From Heterostelium multicystogenum (lineage: Eukaryota; Evosea; Eumycetozoa; Acytosteliales; Acytosteliaceae), in NCBI GenBank assembly GCA_003667245.1, contig RCNN01000004.1:1-42724 (forward strand): a stretch of 42,724 bases of DNA, given 5' to 3'. This document shows, piece by piece, positions 30,201 through 39,645 of the stretch. Under the pieces are notes generated by a model. That model saw only the letters and a list, made by a program, of their open reading frames with translations. It made no database searches and had not been told where the DNA came from. A program made the translations under genes and the position numbers. The first letter of the stretch is position 1, and each line of letters starts with the position of its first letter.

Positions 30201-32295
30201 CTAAAATGTGTACTCGGCGCCGGCGCCTGCATACCACGAGCGTCCCGGCGCTGCTTCGTAATAGCGGCCGTTGCCGTCTCCGACAATCACCGACCCCACA
30301 TATTGGCGATCCAGCAAGTTATCCAGGCGCAGGGTCTGGTGGAAACGTCCAGTGCTCCACCTTCTGCTCAAAGCGTGCACGCCAGTTGAACACGCTGTAG
30401 CCCGGTGCCGCGTGTTGCTGGTTGGTGTCTTCGACGTAGACCTTGCTGCGGTACATGCCTTCCACGGCGGTGCTGACCCAGTCCCGGGGTTTCCAGTTGA
30501 GCTCTGCGAATAGTGTGGTTTGTGGCACACCGGGGAGGTAGTTGCCTTTGTCCACCGGTTTGCCGCCGCCAATGAAGTCGCTGTCGTAGGTGGCTTGCAG
30601 GCGGGTGTAGGCGATGTTGGTGCTCCACTGCTCGCTGAGCTGGCTTTCGATGCCCAGTTCGAAGCCGCGGCGCAGGGTGCGGCCGGCGTTTCTGGTAGCT
30701 GGTGCGGCCGCCGATCGATTGGTCCACCACCAGCTCGTCCTCGGTGGTGATCTGGAAAACAGCGGCGTTGACCCGGGTGTCGTTCAACTGTGCCTTCAAG
30801 CCCACTTCATACTGCGTGCTTTCCGACGGCTTCAGGCCGAAGTTGAACCCTTCGATGTTGCCCGGCGCGTACGCCAGTTCCGCCTGGGTTGGCGTCTCGA
30901 ACCCCTTGCCGGCACTGACGTAAGCCGTGCAGGTCGGGCGTGAAGGCGTACATCACGCTCACGGACGGTGTGTTCTTCTGATAGGTCTTGTTGCCGCTGG
31001 AGTCGCCGTTGCTCAGGAACTGGTCATCGACATCCAGTTCCATGGTGCTGTGGCGTACCCCGGCTTTGCAGGGTCCAGCGATTGATGGCCCAGTTGGCCT
31101 GGATGTAGGGGTCGAGGCTGCGGGCGGTGTCGATTTCATCCCGGCGCAACTGGCCTTTTACGCCAAGGGTGTTGCCGCTGTAATTCTGGTAGCCGTGGCG
31201 GCTGTCTTCGCTCTGGTCGAAATCCAGGCCGGTGATGATCATCAGCTCGCCCGGCACGCTGTCGACCGGTTGCATCCAGCGCACGGAGCCGCCGTAGAAC
31301 TTGCGGTCGAACTGCACCACGCCGCCGCCGCGTTCGTTGGCGGGCGTTCCCTTGGGAATCGACAGGTACTGAATCACGCTCCGTCGCCCGGTATAGGCAT
31401 TCACCTGCAGTGTGGCGTCACCGAAATACCGCTCGTAATTCATCCCCAGTTGCTGGTGGTCGATGCTTTTGCGGGTGTTGTACAGCTCGGCGGCGCTGCT
31501 GACCGAGCGCGGGTCGGCCTTGTACGCATCCCGCGCCTGCCCCAGCGGATCCTGCGTGCCGTTCTGTTCCAGGCTGCTGTAGATCAGCGCCAGTTTGCTG
31601 TCTTCATCGGGCTCGAAATTGAGCTTGGCAAAGGTCTGGTCGCGGCGGCGCTGCTGTGGTCGCGATAACCGTCGGTGTCCATGCGCGAGGCGTCCAGCAC
31701 GAAGCCTGCGCCGTCTGCCGCGCCTTCGGCGGTGAGGTGGTTCTTGCTCAGGCCGTCACTGCCCACCAGCGTCTCGGCACCGATGCGCGGCGGGCCTTCG
31801 CCGTTGCGGGAGAACATCTGGATCACGCCGCCGGCATTGCTGCCATACAGCGTGGCGGCCGGGCCGCGCAGGACTTCGATGCGCTCGGCGGTGTCGAGGT
31901 TGAACGTCGCCGCCTGGCCCTGACCGTCCGGGGTGCTGGCGGGTATGCCGTCGGCGATCAGCTTGATACCGCGCACACCAAATGCCGAGCGGGCACCGAA
32001 GCCACGGGAGGAAATCTGCAAGTCCTGGGCGTAGTTCTGGCGATTTTGAACCACCAGGCCGGGCACGCGGGGACAGTGCCTCTGAAGCATTGATGCCCAG
32101 TTGGCCATCGCTGATTTGCTCGCGGCTGATGCTGTCCACCGAATACGGCAGGTCAAACGATGGGCTGGCACTGCGCGAACCGGTGACCACGCTGGGGTCC
32201 AGGACCAGTGGCGCTTCATCGGCCTGGACGCTGCTGTACAGGCCAAGCAGTCCGGGAAGCAGCATCGCAAATCGAGTGGGTACAACAACTTTCAT
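30201..32295 (-). CDS. TonB-dependent outer-membrane receptor (frameshifted)
   Basis: This 22-strand beta-barrel receptor takes up a siderophore or other scarce ligand, energised by TonB. A signal peptide (MKVVVPTRFAMLLPGLLGLY...VQA) precedes the plug domain, with VVTGSRSASPSFDLPYSVDS, SRGFGARSAFGVRGIKLIAD, RIEVLRGPAATLYGSNAGGV and IQMFSRNGEG. The barrel ends in AGAGAEYTF with terminal Phe. About 698 codons. Frame changes near 32080, 31650, 31065, 30930, 30690 and 30345. It resembles YncD-like receptors, but the substrate is unknown, and I see no convincing Fur box upstream. It sits opposite to, and in the middle of, the LPS core locus. Confidence 0.9.
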
Positions 32296-32452
32296 GAGTA
32301 AACCAGCATCCATGGCGCACAAAAGTGCGCGAGTTTAACGATTCAGCCAGCTTTTGCCATTTCGGAATCTTCTTACATGGCGCGGCGGTGCGTGGGGTCT
32401 GGGTCACCAACAGGGCCGATGTTAGCGTTGCTGGCCATTCAGAGGGCTTGCC

Positions 32453-32785
32453 ATGACGCTAAAAATGACTGCTGCGCTAAGCATTGGAATCCTTGTGTTT
32501 GAGCGGCTGCGGAACGGCCAATACGCTGTTGCGCGAAGACGCGGCGGCGGCACGTGAACTCAGGAAGCAAAAAACCTACTGCCAGTCGATTCCCCGTGTC
32601 TACAGCGGGTTGCCTTTGATTTCTGCCTGCTGCACGCCGCGCCGGACCTCACTGGCGTGCTGATGCCATTCGTTCTATTGGATATAACGGTCTCGGGCAT
32701 TGTTGATACAGTGGTCCTGCCCTATACGGTCTACAAGCAAGGTACCGATGGCAACATCAGTATCTATTGGCGCCCGGGTTCATAA
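32453..32785 (+). CDS. YceK/YidQ-like small lipoprotein, copy 1 (frameshifted)
   Basis: The reading frame starts MTLKMTAALSIGIL and, with one T removed from GTGTTTGAGC near 32502, gives a canonical lipobox LSGC followed by GTANTLLRED. The mature part reads YCQSIPRVYSG, then after a second change near 32607 FCLLHAAPDL, and ends VVLPYTVYKQGTDGNISIYW. The Cys residues and the VLPYTVY ending are shared with the next gene. About 110 residues; probably an outer-membrane lipoprotein of unknown function. The homopolymer correction that restores the lipobox supports sequence error. Its stop lies 65 bp before copy 2. Confidence 0.75.
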
Positions 32786-32850
32786 ACGGATCCGGCAAGG
32801 TTGTATGGGGCAGGGATGAATGCCCACACTTATGCCAAATGGAGTTGTCC

Positions 32851-33192
32851 GTGAGTCTTGCAACCAGAGTCCTTCTCGCCGCTGTACTGGTATCCACCAC
32901 CGGTTGCGGCACCATCAACACGGTGTTTCGCCCGGACGCCGTTGCCAGCCAGAACCTCAAGGAATCGCGCAGTTATTGTGAAAACGTGCCGCGTATCTAC
33001 AGTGGGGTGATCTACGGTTTCTGCACCTTGAACGGCGCGCCCGACACCACCAAAGAGCACACGCGCGATGCCTCCGGCTCCCTGCCGATCTTCGCCGCCG
33101 AGCTCGTGGCCTCCGGCTTGCTCGACACCCTTGTGCTGCCCTACACGGTCTACCGCCAGAACAGGGACGGCAGCATCGAGATTTTCCGCTAG
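32851..33192 (+). CDS. YceK/YidQ-like small lipoprotein, copy 2
   Basis: This intact gene is a tandem paralogue of the preceding one. I chose the GTG at 32851 because GGAG sits 6 bases upstream; an in-frame ATG at 32839 is the alternative. A hydrophobic leader (MSLATRVLLAAVLVSTTGC) precedes the lipidation Cys. The mature part has YCENVPRIYSGVIYGFCTLN and ends DTLVLPYTVYRQNRDGSIEI, matching copy 1 along its length. About 113 residues. It belongs to the small YceK-type lipoproteins of unknown function. The following 154-base gap contains a -10-like TATAAT. Confidence 0.85.
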   Translation: MSLATRVLLAAVLVSTTGCGTINTVFRPDAVASQNLKESRSYCENVPRIYSGVIYGFCTLNGAPDTTKEHTRDASGSLPIFAAELVASGLLDTLVLPYTVYRQNRDGSIEIFR

Positions 33193-33249
33193 GCCTGCAG
33201 TGACAACCGGTCGCCACAATCCCTAGATCATCCCGCGCCGTGTTTACGC

Positions 33250-33255
33250 TATAAT
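33250..33255 (+). promoter_or_regulatory. Sigma-70 -10 box candidate for the carbamoyltransferase operon
   Basis: A perfect TATAAT at 33250-33255 lies 92 bp before the GTG of the carbamoyltransferase gene. The -35 region at the usual distance is poor (GATCAT). A CAGGCG-TGACG-CGCCTG hairpin follows in the leader at 33302-33318. Confidence 0.45.
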
Positions 33256-33346
33256 CCCGCCCTTTAGCTGTTTCTCGCCCAGGCGGGGAGCACACTTTTT
33301 TCAGGCGTGACGCGCCTGCATGCAGACTAAAAGAGGCTAGACCCCT

Positions 33347-35101
33347 GTGGCATTGACGATTCTTGGCCTGTCCGGCGCCCTTAGCCATGATCCTTCCGCA
33401 GCCTTGTACATCGACGGCAAGCTGATCGCGGCCGCCGAAGAAGAGCGCTTCGTACGCGACAAACATGCAAAGAACCGCATGCCCTACGAGTCGGCGAAGT
33501 TCTGCCTGGAACAAGCCGGTATCAAGCCTTCCGACGTTGATGTGGGTGGCGATTCCGTTCGCCCCCATCAGCCTGTTCGGCGAGGCCCGCTGGCACTACG
33601 CCAAGCGTTACTGGTACGCCCCGGACCGCGCCCTCGACGCGATCCTGATGGGCAACCGTCGCTACAAGCGCTATCGCAACAAGATCGTCTGGTGCCTGGA
33701 GCAACTGGGCTTCGATCCGAAGAAAATCAAGATCGAACCGGTTGAACACCATCTGGCTCACGCCTCCAGTGCCTACCACTGCTCGGGCTTCCAGGAGAAG
33801 ACCGCGATCCTCGGGATCGACGGCAAGGGCGAGTACGCCACCACCTTCTTCGGCTACGGCGAAAACGGCAAGATCCACAAGATCAAGGAATTCTACGATC
33901 CGGACTCCCTCGGCGGCCTGTATGGCGCGATCACCGAGTTCCTCGGTTTCGAGATGCTCGACGGTGAGTTCAAGGTCATGGGCATGGCGCCGTATGGCGA
34001 TGCCAGCAAGTACGATTTCTCGCGCCTGGCCTCCTTTGAAACGGCGAGCTGGTGATCAACACCGACTACGCCAACGTCATCGGCCTGCGCCGCTACAAAG
34101 AGAAGGGCAAGGGTTTCTACTTCTCGCCAAAACTGATCGAGTGGCTGGGTCCGAAGCGCGAAGGCGATATCGCCGACGAGCCGTACATCCACTACGCGGC
34201 AGCATGCAGGCGCTGTTCGAGAAGCTGGCGTTGCAGATGATCGACCATTACCTGGGCGACATCCTCAAGACACCGGCAAGCTGGCGTTTGCCGGCGGCTG
34301 TGCGCTGAACGTCAAGCTGAACCAGAAGATCATTGCCCGCGACGACGTCAAGGAGCTGTTCGTGCAGCCGGCGTCGGCGATGCCGGTACTGCGGTGGGTG
34401 CAGCCGCCTACGTGTCTCACGCCCGTGGCGTACCGGTTGAGAAAGATGGAAAACGTCTATCTCGGCCCGTCCTACAGCAACGAAGACGTGATCGCGGCGT
34501 GCGCCAAGCACGAGAGCAAGCCGGTCTGGCGCAAGATTGAAACATGCCCAAGCGCATCGCCAGGATCATGGTCGACGGCACCCGGTGGCCTGGTTCCAGG
34601 GCCGCATGGAGTTTGGCCCGCGTGCCCTGGGCGGTCGTTCGATCATCGGTTGCCCAAGCGCCACCGGCGTGGCTGACCGGATCAACCACCAGATCAAGTT
34701 CCGCGAGCGCTGGAGGCCTATTCTGCCCGTCGATGCTCGCACCGTTTGCGCCAACAGAATGATCAAGGTCGATCACCCGGCGCCGTTCATGACCTTCACT
34801 TTTGAAGTGTCGAAGAGTGGAAAACCCGCGTGCCGGAAGTGGTCCATGAAGATGGTACTCCCCGTGCCCAAGTGCTCAAGCGCGAATACAACCCGCGCTA
34901 CTACGACATGATGAAGAGCTGGAAGTGTTGACGCGGCAACGGCGTGTCGCTGAACACCTCGCTCAACCGTCGTGGTGAAGCGATGATCTGCTCGCCGACT
35001 GATGCGCTGAACATGTTCTTCGGTTCCGACCTGCAGTACTTGATCATGGAAGACATCCTGGTGGTCAAGGACGGCGTAGACCTTATGACGCTGTGGTTTA
35101 A
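33347..35101 (+). CDS. NodU/CmcH-type carbamoyltransferase of the LPS core locus (heavily frameshifted)
   Basis: This enzyme family transfers carbamoyl from carbamoyl phosphate to sugars or antibiotics. Pseudomonas inner core carries a carbamoylated heptose, and this gene matches the P. aeruginosa locus member (PA5005), so that is its likely job. Visible motifs: [20 protein letters not shown], the metal/His motif [43 protein letters not shown] (reconstructed), and [16 protein letters not shown] in its usual place near the C-terminus. The GTG at 33347 has GAGG 11 bases upstream. The span is exactly 585 codons, the usual size, but about ten frame changes interrupt it (for example near 33550, 34040, 34200, 34270, 34375, 34440, 34545, 34820, 34915 and 35080). 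The next ATG follows immediately. Confidence 0.92.
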
Positions 35102-36006
35102 ATGCTGAACCGCTTCCAGGGCTGGCGTGAACGTGGCTGGACGCCTGTCGAGGCCGAGGTTTACGCCCAGGCCTGGCAGCGTTTTGGCGGCAGCGTGGCG
35201 ACTCATCCGCAGAGATCGTCGAGCGGCTGGCGCACCTTTGGCGCAGATTCCCGGTGCGCTACCTGGGCTGGGAGCAGGACGGTGAGCTGAAGGGCGCAAT
35301 TGCTACCTGGGGGCGCGACCCTGGCCCTGTCCAAGGACGTGCTCAAGCGCAAAGGCAAAAAAGGCCTGTTTGATCTGGGTAACGCCGAGATCATCCTGCC
35401 GCTTGCCGCCGATGCGCAGGTGCCGTTGCGCCATCGCGCGCGCTATCTCTCTGCACTGAATGAGGGGCGCGTAAGCCCCTCAAGCCCCAGGCCGAGCAGT
35501 TGGCCATGGCGCGCACACCGGAAGAGCTGTCGAAGAAGTTTCGCTACAACCAGCGCGCGAACTGCGTTTGCTGGAAGAGGCGGGCCGCGTGGTAAGGGCG
35601 GTCGGCGAGTTTTCCAGCAGCGAACTGGCGGCGATTTATTGCGACCTGTTCCAGCGGCGTTGGGGTTTCCCTGCGGCGGGAGCCGAGCGCTTGGCCGAGG
35701 TGCTGGAGTTGCTCAAGGAAATTCCTGTTCGGCTCGGTGCTGTTTCTCAATGATGCTGCGATTGCCGTGCAACTGGTGTATCAGGTGCAGGCGCCGCAGT
35801 GGGTCAGCGCCGAATACGTCAAACGGCGGTGTCGACCCTGAAACCAAGGCGTTCAGCCCGGCAGCGTGCTGAGTTTTCCTCAATACCCAAAGTGCCTGGG
35901 AGCAAAGCGCGAGCGAGCGACAAGCCGCTGCGTTTCTCCTTCGGGCGTTCCGACCGTGAATACAAGGAGCGCTGGTGCAACCCGGTGCCGGTGTTTCAGC
36001 GTATGA
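35102..36006 (+). CDS. mig-14: Mig-14 family protein (antimicrobial peptide tolerance; frameshifted)
   Basis: Mig-14 is an inner-membrane-associated GNAT-fold protein linked to resistance to polymyxin and host antimicrobial peptides in Salmonella and P. aeruginosa. The product starts MLNRFQGWRERGWTPVEAEV and has KRKGKKGLFDLGNAEIILPL, LAAIYCDLFQRRWGFP and SDREYKERWCNPVPVF at the end. About 300 codons. The ATG directly follows the carbamoyltransferase TAA. Frame changes near 35210, 35325, 35490, 35560, 35730, 35820 and 35880. One T too many in GTGTTTCAG near 35995 would restore a stop overlapping the dnpA start (ATGA at 36003). The equivalent P. aeruginosa locus has a glycosyltransferase (wapH) before mig-14; none is here. 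Confidence 0.88.
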
Positions 36007-37409
36007 GTCGCAAACAGCAATTGCTCAAGCAGCACCGGCGCAACAAGCGTATTGCGCTGGTGGTGGGCCTGTTGCTGTTGGTGGCTGTCGGTGTGCTGGT
36101 GCCTGGTGGTTGCCGCCTGGTGCTGGCCGTGGTGCTGTGGGCCGCGCATGAGGCCTGGTTTGCCGATCATCTGTTCTACTCGCCTAAAGACGACTATGAG
36201 TACGCGTTTTCCTGAAGGGAGCGAGTGCACGGGCCTGCGTCTTGAAGCCGGGCGCCTGCTGTTGGACACGCCTCTGGTGGGCGATGAAACCCTGATCGTC
36301 GGGATTGAACTCAAAAGCTCTTGGCTCGGGGGCGTTTTCTCGACCCGGCGGTGGACGTGTCGGGCCTGGATGCACCCGACCGGCAAGTCTTCGAGCGTGG
36401 TCTTTCAGGCCGGCGTTACCTCAACCTGACGGGCATGGGCGAAGCACTCGCCGGCGGTAAGCTGCGCTTGCGCGGGCGCTTCTGCCGGATCAAGGGGCAG
36501 GCCACGCTCTGGTTGTTCCGCCAGCCGGACTACCGTCGCCAACGGGTGATGGTCATCGCGCCCCATGCCGACGATGCCGAATTGGCCGCTTTCAGCCTGT
36601 ACAGCCAAGCCGACGAGAGCTGGATCGTCACCTGACGGCGGGCGAAATCGAAGCCGATCACTATCAGCAGATGGGCATGCCAAGGCCGATGCCGCACGAC
36701 TCAAAGGCCGCCTGCGTGCCTGGGACAGCGTCACCGTGCCGCGTTGGGCGGGCGTTCCCGAAGCGCAGTGCGTGCAGTTGGGGTACTTCTGCATGCAGCT
36801 TGCAGCGATGGCAGGCCGCACCGGATCAGCCCCAGGCTTCCCGGGAAGCTCAGTTGGACGATACGCGGCTGTTTCGCCAGTTCAATGCCCTGGCCTTGCC
36901 GGGGATGTGGACGGCGCCCGACCTGGAATAACCTGATTGCCGACCTGCGGGCATTGCTGCTCAAGGCGCGCCCGCAGGTGATCGTGTTGCCAACGCCGTT
37001 GCTGGATCCGCACCCGGATCACATCTGCGCCCACGCCGCGATTCTCGAAGCCTTGCAAGGCCTGGAGTGGCAACCGGGCACGTTGCTCGGCTACGCCAAC
37101 CACCTGCATGATAACGATCGTTGGCCCATGGGGGATTCGGGCGCTGGCGTGGCCTTGCCGCCGCGTTTTGATGCCTCCCGTGAACTTGTGCCTTGCAGCT
37201 TGCCGCTGACGCTCAGCCAGCAGCAGGACAAGGCCATGGCCCTGGGCATGATGCACGACTTGCAGCCGCGGGCGCCGTTCAAGCGCCGCGTGCGCAGGTG
37301 GTTGCAGCAATTATTGGCGGGCCGTAGTCCATCGCCTTATGGAGAGAATGAATTCTTCCGCAAGGCGGTGCGCCGCCATGAATTGCTCTGGGTTTTAAAG
37401 CAGGATTGA
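36003..37409 (+). CDS. dnpA: PIG-L family de-N-acetylase DnpA (frameshifted)
   Basis: The product starts MSRKQQLLKQHRRNKRIALV, with one N-terminal membrane helix. The PIG-L/LmbE zinc deacetylase motif is VMVIAPHADDAELAAF (near 36550), and the second zinc ligand lies in LLDPHPDHICAHAAIL (near 37010). About 469 codons. In P. aeruginosa dnpA is reported to affect fluoroquinolone persistence, and the enzyme is thought to deacetylate an LPS-core amino sugar. Frame changes near 36215, 36330, 36635, 36680 and 36915. It overlaps mig-14 by ATGA and is followed by a 7-bp hairpin ahead of ssg. Confidence 0.92.
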
Positions 37410-37421
37410 GACCTTATTGAA

Positions 37422-37442
37422 GGCAGGCTTGCAGCGCCTGCC
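37422..37442 (+). repeat. Hairpin between dnpA and ssg
   Basis: GGCAGGC (37422-37428) pairs with GCCTGCC (37436-37442), followed by GCCCCTTTT. It is a weak intrinsic-terminator candidate just past the dnpA stop; the short T-run suggests partial readthrough into ssg. Confidence 0.5.
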
Positions 37443-37494
37443 GCCCCTTTTCGCCGGGCTGCGCGCCCGCAGCCAGATTGCAGCATGGAGAGTT

Positions 37495-38642
37495 ATGAAA
37501 CCTCGTTTCAAGGTTTTGCAGTTACAGCCGGACTACAACGTCAAGACCCACGACTTCGCCGACCTCGGCGAGCAGATCGTCAAGGCCTTGCCGGCTGAAC
37601 GTTTCGAGGTCACATCCGGGTTCCTCAGCGGCCGCCCGCTGCCCGGCCAGCCCCTGAGCGTGGCTGAGCACTCCCATTATTTCGAGTTGCCGGAAAAGTC
37701 CCTCAAGGGCATTCGTTTCGGCGCGATGTGGCAGATCTACAAATATTGCCGCGAGCAGAATTCGACGTGGTCATCTGTAACCCGCTTCAAGTCGGTGAAC
37801 ATGATGCTGTCGCTCAACCGCTGGTTTGAAGATTCCCCTGTGCATCGGCATCTCCCACGGTTTTGGCGAGTACGCCCGGGGCTACCGTCGGCGCCAGACG
37901 CAGAAGTGGGTCAGCCCGGCGTGGCGATTCGTCGGGGTGTCGGCAGCGGTCAGGGATTACCTGGTGGACCTCAACTGCGGGTTCACCCGCGAAACACCAC
38001 CTTTGTCACCAATGCCATCGACATCCCCCAGGCCGAAGCCTTGCAGTTGCCACGGGATGAAGCGCGCAAGGCCCTGGGCCTGCCGCTGGATGCACGGATG
38101 ATTGGCGCCCTGGGCCGCCTGGTGCCGATCAAGGGCCACACCCATTTGTTGCAAGCGTTCGCCACCCTCAAGGACAAATACCCTGAGGCCCAGGTGGGGA
38201 TCATCGGCTCCGGCCGCGCCGAAGCAGACCTGCGCGCCGATATCGAGCGCCTGGGCCTGACCGGCCGTGCGCACCTGCTGGGCTTTCGCGAAGATGGCAT
38301 GAAGTATGTGCGCGGTTTCGACATCTGGACCATGCCGTCGTTGTTCGAAGGCCTGGGCCTGGCGCTGCTGGAAGGCATGAGCGGCCATCTGCCGGTCATC
38401 GCCTCCAATGGCCCGGCGATGCTGCCGTTGGTGCAAGGTGCCGCGGCCTCTCCCATGATCCGGGCAATGTCGAGCAGTTGGCGGCAGCACTGGACACTTA
38501 CCTGGCGCTGAGCGACGAAGAGCTGCGTGCCAAGGGTGAGCAAGTGTTCCGCTACCTCGAAGAAAACCACACCCTGGACGAGTTCCGGCACAAGTATTTG
38601 AACCTGATCGAAACCGGTCTGCGTGAAGTAGGTAAAGCATGA
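37495..38642 (+). CDS. ssg: Ssg-type core LPS glycosyltransferase (GT4; frameshifted)
   Basis: Ssg (PA5001-like) is a cell-surface sugar glycosyltransferase required for normal core/O-antigen and surface behaviour. The product starts MKPRFKVLQLQPDYNVKTHD. It has the second Rossmann domain with GALGRLVPIKGHTHLLQAF and the GT4 EX7E motif in PSLFEGLGLALLEGMSGHLP. About 382 codons. The ATG at 37495 follows GGAGAG; a TTG at 37417 is less likely. Frame changes near 37765, 37845, 37985 and 38460. The stop overlaps the wapR start (ATGA at 38639). Confidence 0.88.
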
Positions 38643-39524
38643 GTCTGCAGCAACCCCTGGTCACTGTGATCATCGCCTCCTACAACCACGGGCCGTACAT
38701 CGAGCAGAGCATTCTCAGTGTGCTCGGCCAGACCTACCCCAACATCGAGTTGCTGGTGGTAGACGATGGCTCCAGGGATGACAGCGTGGAGCGCATCCAG
38801 CGCTTGCAGGCCGAACACGGGTTTTGATTTCCAGGTGCAGCAGAACCAGGGCCTGACCAATACCCTGAACGGTGCCATCGCTCGCGCCAAAGGCAGCCTG
38901 ATCGCGCCATTCGGCTCCGATGACATCATGCTGCCCGAGCGCATCGCCACCCAGGTTGCCTACATGGAAGGCAAGCCGAAGGTGGGCATTTGCGCCGGCA
39001 ATATCGAGTTGATTGATGGGGACGGCAAGCCATACCCGGAGAAGAAGCAGCGCCGCGACTTGCCGTTTCGCAGCCTGGATTTCGATGACCTGTTCCTCGA
39101 TCGCAAGCCCTTTCCGCCGGCACCGACGCTGATGATCCGTCGGCAGGCGCTGGAAGAGGTCGGAGGGTTCGATCCGCTGATTCCGCTGGAAGACTTGCTG
39201 ATCGAATTGAAGATCACCCACGCCGGGTACACCATCGACGTGTTGAACGTGGTGATGGCGCGCTATCGCCAGCACGCGACCAACACCTACAAGAATCACC
39301 GCTACATGATCCAGAACATCCTCAAGACCTACGGGTTGTTCAGCGATCATCCAGCCTACGATCAGGTTCGCTACAACTTCCTGAACTCGATGTTCCTCAA
39401 GACCGCCGACCGTGACCGCCCACTGGCGCGGGAGATCCTCAAGCAGATTCCGTTGAAGTTCTGGGGTCGCAAGACCTTGCGTGGGTTGGTGCGGCTGTAC
39501 CTGGCGCCGCAGCGCAGCTCATAG
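38639..39524 (+). CDS. wapR: GT2 rhamnosyltransferase WapR
   Basis: WapR adds the alpha-1,3-linked L-rhamnose that makes the core glycoform able to accept O antigen in P. aeruginosa. The product starts MSLQQPLVTVIIASYNHGPY, the GT2 opening, with LLVVDDGSRDDS and the second acidic motif GSDDIMLPERIA. The C-terminus is FWGRKTLRGLVRLYLAPQ. About 295 codons. One frame change near 38823 reads as an extra T in GGGTTTTGAT. It is the last gene of the rightward block and ends at a strong bidirectional terminator facing the ligase gene. Substrate specificity is inferred from locus position. Confidence 0.88.
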
Positions 39525-39532
39525 GGCTTCGG

Positions 39533-39563
39533 CCGGGCCATTGCGTTCACCGCAATGGCCCGG
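39533..39563. terminator. Bidirectional terminator between wapR and the ligase gene
   Basis: CCGGGCCATTGCG (39533-39545) and CGCAATGGCCCGG (39551-39563) form a perfect 13-bp stem with a TTCAC loop between convergent genes. No T-run flanks it, so termination may rely on stem strength. Confidence 0.6.
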
Positions 39564-39645
39564 GGCCTGCAACCCCGGCGCTTCAAACCATCACTTGGTC
39601 GGGTTCGCTACCTGCGCAACCGGACGATTGAGCCTGGACACCTGG

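Noticed and set aside
32296..32452. Fur box upstream of the TonB receptor
   Set aside because: I looked for a GATAATGATAATCATTATC-like site and found no convincing match.
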